Of a stretch of DNA of 64,000 nt, positions 32,968 to 39,686 are shown piece by piece; position 1 is the first letter of the stretch; each line of letters begins with the position of its first letter. The notes beneath the pieces were generated by a model. The model was not told the DNA's origin and made no database searches. It saw only the letters and a program-made list of their open reading frames with translations. The DNA lies in IMG/VR virus record IMGVR_UViG_3300042731_008397, positions 62,001 through 126,000 of that record. The stretch is one strand, 5' to 3'. The translations under genes were made by a program, and so were the position numbers. The DNA is from a virus.

Positions 32968-34400
32968 AAATCTGCCAAATGCACCGTATGATGGGCAACG
33001 GTTTTATATAGTCTCGGGTTAGAATCTGGATTTTGATAATGATTAAAGCTAAAAACCCCGCAATATAAGTTTTCACAGTGTTTAGCATGAACTCCGTAAT
33101 AATTTCGGGCTAAAATGTCCTGGACATGGATCGGAAATGTTCTTGCTTCTTCTTCTTCTCCATATCCCATGTGTTGAAGGGCTTTTTGCGGGTCATACAT
33201 AAGCTTTTCTACCAGCTTGACGTAATAGTCGGCCTCTGTATTCTTTTTCTTCCAGAATCGTTCCGAATCTTGGGAAAAAGAGAGTTGGACATCATAGATT
33301 TTCCGCCCTTTTAAGAGCAAATGGAGCAAAATGCCTATTTCTAGCATAGCGGCAACCAGCCCCTGGGTATGTTGGAGTTTGGCAAGCATTTTTTCATAGA
33401 CTACAGAAATCCATGAAGAGGCGCGGGCGGTATCTTCTGTCATCCATTCCCCCAGTGACTTGACAAGGCGGTTTTGCAAAAGTTTCATGAAACCGAGAGA
33501 ATTATTGATTTCACCGGCGAAATTCAATATTTTCGGGCTTTCGATACTTTCATAATGAGTAACGATGCCTTCTTGGAAGCCCTTTCGTAGGGTCTCATGA
33601 ACGATTGCCAGATAATTTTCAAGTCGGGTCTGGTATGCCAATTCAGACTCAAAAAACATCTTGACGGGCTTTTTTACCTGTAGTGCTAAAAGCCCTAATA
33701 ATCCTAGTTTCTTTATCGCCCGATCTATACTTGCTAAAGCATTATTCAACCGCCCCATTTCTTCCAATGCACTTAGAAACGGGGGGATAGGATAGGGCTC
33801 TTGTGACAATGCCCGCATTGCTAGAAGTTGGTATTTAGGGTATTTTAGAGGCGTTAGTTTCCCCGTATTTGTTTGCTGGTACGGGGCATAACCATGTTCT
33901 TTTTGATTATATTGTAATACCAACATAGGCACGTCAACCCGATGGATGGCGACAACCTGGCCTCTCCGTTTCCTGGAATCATCATACGCTATTTCCCATT
34001 CCTGGGAGATTGCCCCGGACGTGATTAACTGCATAAAAAGATCATTAATTAGCCCCGGTAGCCCGCCCAGTTCTTTCCTGATCTTTCGGGCAAAGGCATT
34101 GAGGTCTAACTGTGCAAGTTTTATGTCCCGTTCATTCGGGCTTAACAAGGTGACTTTATGTCCCGTCCCGGCAAGCTGTTCAATATCGCTCGTTACACGG
34201 GCAAAATCACCCTGCCATGCTACCAAAAACTCAATTTGCGGGATAGCCTCTTTTATAGAGTCCCACGTTAACATGTGGGGTCTCGGATAATGTTCCTTGA
34301 GAGATTGCCTTCCCGCTCGAATCGGGGGAATAGACGATACTTGAGTAGGAACAGGAGGTTGTAGCATCTCAAATTCTGGCAAAAACTGCAATTTATACAT
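32964..34400 (-). CDS. Portal-like protein
   Basis: 478 residues. Signs of a portal: an N-terminal YPRPHMLTWDSIKEA stretch; then GGLPGLINDLFMQLITSGAI, SRKRRGQVVAIHRVDVPMLV and a KLTPLKYPKYQLLAMRALSQ strand-helix unit. A long helical stem region follows (LSALEEMGRLNNALASIDRA, later LRKGFQEGIVTHYESIESPK, FMKLLQNRLVKSLGEW), and a mixed C-terminus. This resembles Mu gp29/HK97-type portals. As a dodecameric ring it would form the DNA gateway and tail attachment point. It sits between a small acidic protein and the connector-like gene. The capsid genes lie on the other strand 17 kb away, which is unusual. Confidence 0.6.
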   Translation of the reverse strand: MYKLQFLPEFEMLQPPVPTQVSSIPPIRAGRQSLKEHYPRPHMLTWDSIKEAIPQIEFLVAWQGDFARVTSDIEQLAGTGHKVTLLSPNERDIKLAQLDLNAFARKIRKELGGLPGLINDLFMQLITSGAISQEWEIAYDDSRKRRGQVVAIHRVDVPMLVLQYNQKEHGYAPYQQTNTGKLTPLKYPKYQLLAMRALSQEPYPIPPFLSALEEMGRLNNALASIDRAIKKLGLLGLLALQVKKPVKMFFESELAYQTRLENYLAIVHETLRKGFQEGIVTHYESIESPKILNFAGEINNSLGFMKLLQNRLVKSLGEWMTEDTARASSWISVVYEKMLAKLQHTQGLVAAMLEIGILLHLLLKGRKIYDVQLSFSQDSERFWKKKNTEADYYVKLVEKLMYDPQKALQHMGYGEEEEARTFPIHVQDILARNYYGVHAKHCENLYCGVFSFNHYQNPDSNPRLYKTVAHHTVHLADL

Positions 34401-34402
34401 GA

Positions 34403-34852
34403 TTATTTTTTCGCTTTTGTGGATCGTTTGGGTTTTATCGCCTCAATAGGTGGATTTCCCTCGTCAAGGGCCTCTACTTGATCGGCTTCAATTGGTTTTG
34501 GAGTGGCGCTTTCTGTCATCTTTGCCGTTGCTCCCCTGCTGTCGGGCAGTTTATTAACAAATTTGACATCGGCGGTATGAACATATTCCCGGATCTGTTC
34601 TTTCTCCCATCCTTTCGTTTCATACAAGTATTTGACCGCTTCTTCACCGCTAAGTGGGATCAAAGAACCTGCTTGGATTTTTTGCTGGACATCTCTCAAG
34701 TTGACAAGTGAGGCTCCGATTGGAACGACCAAAATTCGGTCACCGGCAAGCTGGACATTTGTTTCATTCCCGTCTTTTTCCCTCATGTGGACGGTACATG
34801 TCGGATAATCCGATTTACTTTTCTTCTTTAACTGCAAATATTTGTATTTCAT
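34403..34852 (-). CDS. Hypothetical protein before portal (149 aa)
   Basis: Not recognised. ATG 34852 with AAAGGAG. N-terminal ~70 residues are beta-rich (YPTCTVHMREKDGNETNVQL, then DRILVVPIGASLVNLRD), followed by a helical segment (GEEAVKYLYETKGWEKEQIR) and an Ala/Pro/Lys-rich disordered tail ending KRSTKAKK. First gene of the portal operon, driven by the promoter at 34918-34946. A structural accessory role is plausible only by position. Confidence 0.65.
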   Translation of the reverse strand: MKYKYLQLKKKSKSDYPTCTVHMREKDGNETNVQLAGDRILVVPIGASLVNLRDVQQKIQAGSLIPLSGEEAVKYLYETKGWEKEQIREYVHTADVKFVNKLPDSRGATAKMTESATPKPIEADQVEALDEGNPPIEAIKPKRSTKAKK

Positions 34853-34917
34853 AGGTTACTCCTTTCGTGGTACGTGAATAGAATCCCATACTATAGGGTT
34901 AGTGCTATTATGGAGAT

Positions 34918-34946
34918 AGTATAACAGAGGAGTTGAAAAAAGTCAA
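34918..34946 (-). promoter_or_regulatory. Promoter of the portal operon
   Basis: Minus strand TTGACT (34941-34946), 17-nt spacer, TATACT (34918-34923). A ~60-nt leader ends with AAAGGAGTAACCT before the ATG at 34852. It starts just downstream of the primase stop. Confidence 0.8.
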
Positions 34947-34958
34947 TTATTGATTTGA

Positions 34959-36731
34959 TTAAGTTGTCCGATAAAAGGTCACATAGAATCTTAAAAGTTC
35001 ATCTTTCTCCTTTAATAAGGGAGAAGTGCCTTGGTTGCTTTCTTGTAAACTTTTCCGGGTTAGATCTTGGAGTTCTTTTTCTACTGACAGACGGGCGTAA
35101 TAATCGAGGCAATCAGTAATTATAGAATCTGCTGCCTCTCCCGTTATCGGGGTTGCCACAAGAGCCGTGATATAGGTATGGTATTCTGGTGAGACTTTAT
35201 GGAGGATAGCCCCTAAATTGGGACTCTCCGAAGGATCGGCCAAAAAGTGAGAAATTACTATCTGACCTACTTCCGTCATTTGGGCAGGGTCAACAGAATA
35301 TTCTTGCCGCCGATCCCTCGGTAAACCGGCTAATGCCCGTATGAACAGGCGTTCCGCCGGTGGTAATGTTACTTGCTTAGATTTAAGGGGTTTAGGAGAA
35401 GTTCCTGAAAGAATTCTCCCGAAATGGAGTGCCAATGTTGGATGACTCATTTGTAATTTTTCTGCCAGCACCTCTAACTGGGATAGCCGTGGCCGTCCTG
35501 CCGGTAACTGGGAGAGAAGAGTTCCGATAGTAGTCAAACATTTCCATTCTTGAGTCATCCCGGATTTAGGCTGATAATGGGCAATAATCTGGTCATATAA
35601 AAAATGCAGTAATGGCACAGACTTGGTAAGATATGATTCAAACTCCACTTGCCTTTCGGGGAGCAAGGAAGCAGGGTCTTCATTTAAAGGAAGAGAAATA
35701 ACTTGAATATTTTTTTCCAGTAATAGCCGTTTGGCGGTTTTTGTGAACGTCAATGTTCCGTCTTTCATAAAATGCCGGGAAATAGCTCTTTTCCCGGCGA
35801 CATCCCCGTCAAAAAGACAGATTAAAGTATCCGCGTATCTGCCCAAATTCTCTATATGATCCTCAGTGAGGGCAGTTCCGAGCGTTCCAATAACATTCGG
35901 ATGATGGCATTGCCACATAAGGATCGGATCAAAATAACCTTCTGTTAAAAAGACTTGTCGGGCTTTTCTGATAGAGTCTTTAGCAAGATGAAACCCGAAA
36001 AGTGTTTGTCCTTTCTTAAAGACTTCCGATTCGGGGCTATTGAGATATTTCGGTTGTTCGTGTCGGCGTGAAGTAGGCATGGAGTCATCTAAAATCCGAC
36101 CGCCAAAAGCAACAAGCTTTCCTCTTCCGTTATAAATCGGGATGATAACCCGATGCCTGAAAAAATCGTAATGTGTGTGTTTTTTCGAATGTTCCTGGAT
36201 TAACCCGAATTTCAACATGTCTTCTATTTTAAACTGGGAACCCAGTTGCCTCAATAGCCGTGTCCAGGCATTAGGCGCATATCCTAAACCATATTTCCGG
36301 ATCGTTTCATCTTTTAATCCCCGGTTACGTAAGTAAGAAAGGGCAGGATTTTTGCTTTCCCAAAGACATGTTTGGAAAAATGCCAAGGCTGCCTCTAATA
36401 GGCTGTCATCATATTGAGGCGGAGTGTCTTGACCCCGATCAGGAAGTGAGATACCCGCTTTCCCTGCCAGAAGTTGGACGGCTTCAGGAAAGGTACAGTG
36501 ATTAATCTTCATAATGAAATCAAAAACGTCTCCGCCTTCGCCACATTGCCCAAAACATTTCCAGTATTGCCCTTTCGGGTTGACCATAAAGGACGGGGTT
36601 TTCTCATGATGAAATGGGCAAAGTCCTTTTAGCCAGTTCCCACCTTTTTTCAAAAAAACATATTCTGGTATGACTTCTTCTAACGGGCTTTTTTGCTGGA
36701 TTTCTCTGATTAACTCGTTTGGATATTTCAT
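34959..36731 (-). CDS. dnaG: DNA primase, DnaG family
   Basis: 590 residues, normal length. Residues ~38-66 are the CHC2 zinc-binding domain (CPFHHEKTPSFMVNPKG, then KCFGQCGEGGDVFDFIM). The RNA-polymerase core follows, including the Toprim motifs EGYFDPI (~residue 263; usually EGYMD) and LFDGDVAGKRA (~residue 306). The C-terminus (~420-590) is the helical region that docks on DnaB. It makes RNA primers at the phage fork together with the DnaB at 7941-9413. It lies downstream of SbcD and a tiny lipoprotein on one transcript. Confidence 0.95.
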   Translation of the reverse strand: MKYPNELIREIQQKSPLEEVIPEYVFLKKGGNWLKGLCPFHHEKTPSFMVNPKGQYWKCFGQCGEGGDVFDFIMKINHCTFPEAVQLLAGKAGISLPDRGQDTPPQYDDSLLEAALAFFQTCLWESKNPALSYLRNRGLKDETIRKYGLGYAPNAWTRLLRQLGSQFKIEDMLKFGLIQEHSKKHTHYDFFRHRVIIPIYNGRGKLVAFGGRILDDSMPTSRRHEQPKYLNSPESEVFKKGQTLFGFHLAKDSIRKARQVFLTEGYFDPILMWQCHHPNVIGTLGTALTEDHIENLGRYADTLICLFDGDVAGKRAISRHFMKDGTLTFTKTAKRLLLEKNIQVISLPLNEDPASLLPERQVEFESYLTKSVPLLHFLYDQIIAHYQPKSGMTQEWKCLTTIGTLLSQLPAGRPRLSQLEVLAEKLQMSHPTLALHFGRILSGTSPKPLKSKQVTLPPAERLFIRALAGLPRDRRQEYSVDPAQMTEVGQIVISHFLADPSESPNLGAILHKVSPEYHTYITALVATPITGEAADSIITDCLDYYARLSVEKELQDLTRKSLQESNQGTSPLLKEKDELLRFYVTFYRTT

Positions 36732-36734
36732 GAT

Positions 36735-36824
36735 TTACCATAATGGCGTACAGCCGCTTACTACAACGGCTAATCCGATCAATGGTATTACAACAAAAGC
36801 AAACTTAAAAAATAATCGGTTCAT
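36735..36824 (-). CDS. Tiny lipoprotein (29 aa)
   Basis: The frame from ATG 36824 to TAA 36735 gives MNRLFFKFAFVVIPLIGLAV followed by VVSGCTPLW. It has a positively charged N-end, a hydrophobic helix and a lipobox-like VSGC, leaving only four residues after the modifiable cysteine. It lies in the 97-bp gap between sbcD and dnaG, 4 bp after the sbcD stop, with GCGAGGT as ribosome site. Entericidin-like or spanin-like peptides are this small, but its place in a replication operon is odd. Below the usual size cut-off of gene finders. Confidence 0.6.
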   Translation of the reverse strand: MNRLFFKFAFVVIPLIGLAVVVSGCTPLW

Positions 36825-36828
36825 GTCG

Positions 36829-38031
36829 CTACCTCGCTAATTGACGGGTTGCTTCTAACAATTCCGTCTGTAAAGGTTTATATTTCGGGTGGTCTTTTGT
36901 GTATTGTTCCACTTGAGTCTCAATAGCGTCCTCAAGTGTAACCGTGACCGCCTGTTGCTCCGTGTCTCGGTGTAAAGGGGTTATTTCGACATGGGATATA
37001 AAATGAACACCTTTTTGTTTAAACAACTTAAAGATGGAAGAAAGCATCCCACGAACTGCCATTATCCGGTCAGTGCGGATTTCAATTTTGACAATTGCCC
37101 TTTCAATATTGTAACTGAGTAAGGCAGTTTCGATTTTTTCAAGAGAGTCAATCCCTTCCATCGTAAAACAAAATTGATGAAACTCTCTTGCAGGGGATTC
37201 TATAAAATCATATTCTCCGAAATCTGTTCTTCGGAGAGTCACAAAAACCCCTCCTTTCGGGTCATTTCGTTCTCCAAACGTAACCCGTTCAAGTGTCCCT
37301 GAATATACTATTGGAGGCGTATTTGACACCCCAATAGAATGATCATTCCCGATATTCTGGTATTTATGAATATGTCCCATTGCCACGTATTGGACTTCAG
37401 GAAATGTAAAAAGATGTCGAGGGACAACCGGCTCCGTTCGTCCTGGCATAGAGAGTCTTCTCTCTGTGCCTTCATAGGTAGCCCCCTCAATTCCAAAATG
37501 CCCTAAAAAGATTGTCGGAATGGTATCTAACCCTTGTAACAGCATTTGGATTGTCTCTGTGTATCCAGCCTCTAAATCTGGATATTGAGATGGCAGTAAC
37601 CACGGAACAGCGATAACCCTTAAAGGCAAGCCTTTTTTTGTCTCTATAACCCTGCTACAGGGGGTTTTTAGAATGAATAGTGATTTGAAAGTAAATTCTC
37701 CTAATGCCTGAAGAAGGGAAATCCCTTGGGCACTATTAGGGAGATCATGATTCCCTGGTATCATGATAATAGGAATTTTTTCTTGTGTCACGGGTTGCAA
37801 TGCCTGAGCTAACTTCGCTATATACACGGGCTCCATAGACCATGTGTGGCAAATATCTCCTGCAATAACCAAAGCGTCCATATCCCGTTCTAATCCGGTT
37901 TTAATTAGAAATGTCAAGCTGTTTAGGATGTCCTGAGTTCGTGAATGTATCCGAGTCACCGGATCAAAACGCCCGTGTGTTCTCATGTTCAGGTGAATAT
38001 CGCCTAAATGTAGAAATTTTATAGTATCCAT
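36829..38031 (-). CDS. sbcD: SbcD/Mre11-type nuclease subunit
   Basis: 400 residues. All metallophosphoesterase motifs are present in order: GDIHL (near residue 11), AGDICH (~58), GNHD (~94), LGHFG (~171), MGHIH (~213). The C-terminal half is the capping/Rad50-binding region. With SbcC (39683-42292) it forms an ATP-dependent nuclease that opens hairpin and protein-blocked ends, as gp46/gp47 do in T4. Start ATG 38031 with AAGGAG. E-family RNA copy 3 ends only about 20 nt upstream, in the sense direction. Confidence 0.92.
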   Translation of the reverse strand: MDTIKFLHLGDIHLNMRTHGRFDPVTRIHSRTQDILNSLTFLIKTGLERDMDALVIAGDICHTWSMEPVYIAKLAQALQPVTQEKIPIIMIPGNHDLPNSAQGISLLQALGEFTFKSLFILKTPCSRVIETKKGLPLRVIAVPWLLPSQYPDLEAGYTETIQMLLQGLDTIPTIFLGHFGIEGATYEGTERRLSMPGRTEPVVPRHLFTFPEVQYVAMGHIHKYQNIGNDHSIGVSNTPPIVYSGTLERVTFGERNDPKGGVFVTLRRTDFGEYDFIESPAREFHQFCFTMEGIDSLEKIETALLSYNIERAIVKIEIRTDRIMAVRGMLSSIFKLFKQKGVHFISHVEITPLHRDTEQQAVTVTLEDAIETQVEQYTKDHPKYKPLQTELLEATRQLAR

Positions 38032-38052
38032 TTTTCTCCTTTTTTAATTGCA

Positions 38053-38175
38053 GTCCTGTAAGGCTCCCCATCTTGTGGGGAGTACGGTTTCCTGGCTTAG
38101 GTGTAAGGGTGAAAGTGTCCGTAACTGGGAACGTCGTTGCGGAGTTCCAGTACTTACATCTATTTAGCACGTCCT
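38053..38175 (-). ncRNA. E-family structured leader RNA, copy 3 (before sbcD)
   Basis: Most diverged copy, with preserved pairing. S1 is CTCCCC-ATCTTGT-GGGGAG. Stem B/B' is TAGGTGTAAG with CTTACATCTA, which differs from other copies on both arms. S3 is TCCGTAA with TTGCGGA. It ends about 20 nt before the sbcD start, so it must be part of the leader of any message reading from upstream. Confidence 0.8.
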
Positions 38176-38436
38176 CAGAACCGGGTATCTCCCGGTTAAA
38201 GCTGAGGTAAGCGTCCATTTAGATACAATGATTTGATCTGTGAAAGTTCCGGTTTCAGAGAAAGGTTGGGTTTGAGTGCATCTGAATTGATCCCGACTTT
38301 CGGGTGGATCGCTACAAATACCATATTCTCCACTGATGTCCCGGCAATTTTCTTCTAATAAGAAAAAATATAACAGGAAAAAGCCTATTACAGGTTTTCC
38401 TTCTGGTGTTGTTTCGATTAATTCTTGTAAGGTCAT
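38164..38436 (-). CDS. Small protein with hydrophobic segment and cysteines (90 aa)
   Basis: Not recognised. ATG 38436 with a strong AAGGAGAAG. Residues ~15-28 are hydrophobic (KPVIGFFLLYFFLLEE), after which come cysteines (ENCRDISGEYGICSDPPESR, QFRCTQTQ). It may be membrane-associated. A -35 TTGACA lies upstream (38467-38472 on the minus strand) with TATAAG at 15-nt spacing. Its 3' end touches E-family RNA copy 3. Confidence 0.6.
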   Translation of the reverse strand: MTLQELIETTPEGKPVIGFFLLYFFLLEENCRDISGEYGICSDPPESRDQFRCTQTQPFSETGTFTDQIIVSKWTLTSALTGRYPVLRTC

Positions 38437-38514
38437 CTCTTCTCCTTATAAAACAAATATGATAATGTCAAGACATTTTTTCTGAGTAGTCAACATAAAT
38501 AGCGAAAAAGCCCG

Positions 38515-38709
38515 TTAGACAAAGCCTTTTTCCTCTGCTAACCATCGAGGAAGTTTAATGGTTGTTACTTCGCCCGTCATTATATCGGACTCATCAAATT
38601 CAATTTGGCTTATCGGCAACCATATCTCTTCATCCCCGTAAGCAACGAGGATCGCCATATCGGTAGCTTGTATTATATCACCTTCGATTTCTACTATTTC
38701 TTCTGCCAT
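38515..38709 (-). CDS. Conserved-type small acidic protein (64 aa)
   Basis: MAEEIVEIEGDIIQATDMAI followed by LVAYGDEEIWLPISQIEFDE: a compact all-beta protein of a kind seen in many phages and plasmids (EIEG-x-II-x-T-AILV, then VWLP-S-x-IE). It is probably a small beta-barrel; the biochemical role is unknown. No good Shine-Dalgarno. It follows the gene at 38716-39012 by 6 bp and belongs to the minus-strand early-type operon. Confidence 0.7.
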   Translation of the reverse strand: MAEEIVEIEGDIIQATDMAILVAYGDEEIWLPISQIEFDESDIMTGEVTTIKLPRWLAEEKGFV

Positions 38710-38715
38710 TACCCG

Positions 38716-39012
38716 TTATAAGAGGCTCATTTGGACTCCCTGAATTCCAAATCTTGACGGATTCTCTAAAATCATCCAAAATGTAATTAGAACCGCACGG
38801 ATTTTGAGGAGTTCACGGTCTCTTTCCAGTTTTGACCGCTCTAAGGCATCATTGACTAGCTTTTCGATATAACGGTCACCTGCCCGAGGATCAAGTTCAT
38901 GGATACGTCTTGCAAACTCAGCCGCCCCAGGTATCGGCGGTTGATCTAACCGCATTATAAACCAGGGGTCATACTTCTCCAAGATTACCCGTTGTAAGGG
39001 GGTCATTGTCAT
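38716..39012 (-). CDS. Hypothetical helical protein (98 aa)
   Basis: Not recognised. It is helical, with a cluster of Arg/Glu (ALERSKLERDRELLKIRAVL) and two tryptophans. It starts at ATG 39012, 6 bp after the extended reading frame of the amber-interrupted gene upstream (TAA at 39018-39020). The close spacing to that TAA rather than to the TAG at 39090 supports the longer product of the neighbour. Confidence 0.6.
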   Translation of the reverse strand: MTMTPLQRVILEKYDPWFIMRLDQPPIPGAAEFARRIHELDPRAGDRYIEKLVNDALERSKLERDRELLKIRAVLITFWMILENPSRFGIQGVQMSLL

Positions 39013-39089
39013 TAGTGTTATTCCAAATAATGTAAATGCTCCAATTCTTCGGCTTCTTTTTTACTTTCCGGGTGTTCTTTTGCCAGAGC

Positions 39090-39329
39090 CTAGGCAATCT
39101 TCTGTAACCACGGGTCATGAATGTCTAATTGATCGGCAATCCATTCGTATTTGCCCGGATCACGGAGTACCTCAAGGACGATATTCAAACATAATTCAAG
39201 GTCTTCTCTGTCTAACCCGTCAGGCAAAAGAACTGACCGGTCATAATCATCTTTTGGGACAAGTTGAACCATCCCGTCATACGGAGAGGAAAGTTCAATC
39301 GGAATAATGCTTATCGGTTGTTTTAGCAT
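39090..39329 (-). CDS. Small protein with in-frame amber; frame continues to 39018
   Basis: ATG 39329 with AGAGGAAC. 79 residues up to a TAG at 39090-39092 (ending DPWLQKIA), not recognised. The same frame continues after the TAG for 23 protein-like residues (ALAKEHPESKKEAEELEHLH and YLE) to a TAA at 39018-39020, 5 bp before the next gene. The normal stop is therefore probably the TAA. The TAG may be a CAG-to-TAG mutation, a readthrough codon or a sequence error. Other genes here end in ordinary TAG stops, so wholesale recoding of TAG is unlikely. Confidence 0.6.
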   Translation of the reverse strand: MLKQPISIIPIELSSPYDGMVQLVPKDDYDRSVLLPDGLDREDLELCLNIVLEVLRDPGKYEWIADQLDIHDPWLQKIA

Positions 39330-39360
39330 AAATAGTTCCTCTTGTTGTTGTTAATATTGT

Positions 39361-39458
39361 CAAATTTCGATTGTAAGACGTTGGAACGTCAATCCCTATA
39401 CCTATAGGGGTTATGTCCCAAAGTCCTCATGTGGCGTCTCTCAGAGCGCCAGAGTGTT
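39361..39458 (-). repeat. F-family dispersed element, copy 2 (subtype a)
   Basis: Minus strand: CTCTGGCGCTCTGAGAGACG-type hairpin (GGCG...CGCC), GAGGACTTTGGGACATA, hairpin CCCCTATAGGTATAGGGG, TTGACGTTCCAACGTC, then TTACAATCGAAATTTGACA. Fills the gap between two minus genes and is in their sense direction. Confidence 0.7.
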
Positions 39459-39461
39459 AAA

Positions 39462-39686
39462 TTATTTGTATGCCGTGCCTGCTTTCCAATTTAGCATCAA
39501 AGCCACGTTAAAGATACGTTCAGCCTGATATTTCACGTTTTTAGGTAAATCATCCCATGCCCATTCTTGGATTTTATGCTTTTTTAGGGCACATCCACGG
39601 GCAAGAGACACTTTCGGGCCTGAAAGAATACATTTTATAACAAGTGCCCGTTGCCAAGTCTCCATGATGTTCCAAAGTTCTTTCAC
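39462..39686 (-). CDS. Small protein coupled to sbcC (74 aa)
   Basis: Begins at GTG 39686 overlapping the sbcC stop (GTGA); an ATG at 39665 is the alternative. Helical and basic, with tryptophans and a HKIQEWAWDDLPKNVKYQAE segment. Not recognised. The overlap means translation depends on sbcC. Confidence 0.55.
   Translation of the reverse strand: MKELWNIMETWQRALVIKCILSGPKVSLARGCALKKHKIQEWAWDDLPKNVKYQAERIFNVALMLNWKAGTAYK

Noticed and set aside
37964-38218. 84-aa frame over E-family copy 3
   Set aside because: Same reason: repeated peptide strings come from the RNA repeat, not from a conserved protein.
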